Assembly: GCA_031259225.1 (NCBI GenBank) | Contig: JAIRLT010000104.1 | Location: 1 to 5,657 of the forward strand | DNA length: 5,657 bases | Direction of reading: 5' to 3' | Source: Prevotellaceae bacterium | Lineage (GTDB): Bacteria; Bacteroidota; Bacteroidia; Bacteroidales; UBA932 | Shown: in pieces, positions 5,557-5,657 of the stretch | How the letters are laid out: each line of letters begins with the position of its first letter | How positions within the stretch are numbered: the first letter of the stretch is position 1 | Notes under the pieces: model-generated | The model's input: only the letters and a program-made list of their open reading frames with translations | The model's database searches: none | Told to the model about the DNA's origin: nothing | Made by a program: the position numbers and the translations under genes

Positions 5557-5655
5557 TTAACATAGTAGATTAAAATTGTCTGTATATTCTTCATCATTAG
5601 CGATTTCCAAAAGTGCTATTTTTCCCGTTGTAATCTTTTTTAATTTTTCGTTTAG
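5557..5655 (-). CDS. Possible C-terminal end of an unidentified protein (partial)
   Basis: On the minus strand an open frame enters from the right edge and gives 32 residues before TAA at 5557-5559; it contains KITTGKIALLEIANDEEY and ends NLLC. The other two minus-strand frames I read contain stops. The composition (Lys, Ile, Leu, Asn and acidic residues) is protein-like but comes from AT-rich DNA, where 33 open codons can occur by chance. I do not recognise a family. The AT-rich codon use differs from the GC-richer genes to the left, which may indicate recently acquired DNA. Confidence 0.35.
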   Translation of the reverse strand, partial: LNEKLKKITTGKIALLEIANDEEYTDNFNLLC

Positions 5656-5657
5656 CT

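Noticed and set aside
5369..5563. A 64-codon open frame on the minus strand
   Set aside because: It reads straight through the direct repeats, giving a duplicated LRGFRRIT-type peptide and ending in repeat-encoded residues. There is no family resemblance, and the plus-strand promoter-like site lies inside it.

Overview
The window looks like a chromosomal segment from a Bacteroidales-type bacterium (phylum Bacteroidota). Three things point there. The proteins match the style of that group: a long-form amidophosphoribosyltransferase, a nucleoside kinase with a ThrRS-like front end, and a short RluA-family enzyme with an HRLDRPVSG active site. Several gene starts are preceded by the Bacteroidota -7 promoter element TAnnTTTG. 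Obvious Shine-Dalgarno sequences are missing. The genus cannot be fixed from the sequence alone.

Layout. Bases 1-186 are the 3' end of panB (pantothenate synthesis), read on the plus strand. A 72-base gap of short tandem repeats leads to an RluA-family pseudouridine synthase (259-954, plus). It meets a minus-strand nucleoside kinase (951-2624) tail to tail, and one TTAA supplies both stop codons. Upstream of the kinase on the minus strand lie a small lipoprotein gene (2783-3214) and a long-form purF (3284-5182), each gene separated by a short gap. From 5183 to 5556 there is no convincing gene. That stretch holds the purF promoter and a dense set of heptamer repeats and GC-rich cores. The last ~170 bases are clearly more AT-rich. 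They contain a strong plus-strand promoter-like sequence and the possible C-terminal end of an unidentified minus-strand protein.

Functionally the window is mostly housekeeping: coenzyme A precursor synthesis, RNA modification, the first committed step of purine synthesis, and probable nucleoside phosphorylation. PurF and the kinase both act in nucleotide supply, but the kinase appears to have its own promoter, so shared regulation is not shown.

The unusual part is the intergenic DNA. Blocks of 7-8-base tandem repeats, most of them variants of one degenerate unit (about G-R-N-T-T-A-N), sit beside GC-rich cores at two places 5 kb apart. In the larger one (5241-5383) two AT-rich heptamer blocks form long inverted arms around a core-heptamer-core centre. 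In the smaller one (185-269) the repeats run from the panB stop codon to the rluA-like start codon, and the start ATG lies inside a repeat unit. This looks like a dispersed intergenic repeat family; its function is unknown. I see no phage, CRISPR, toxin-antitoxin, transposase, tRNA or rRNA gene.
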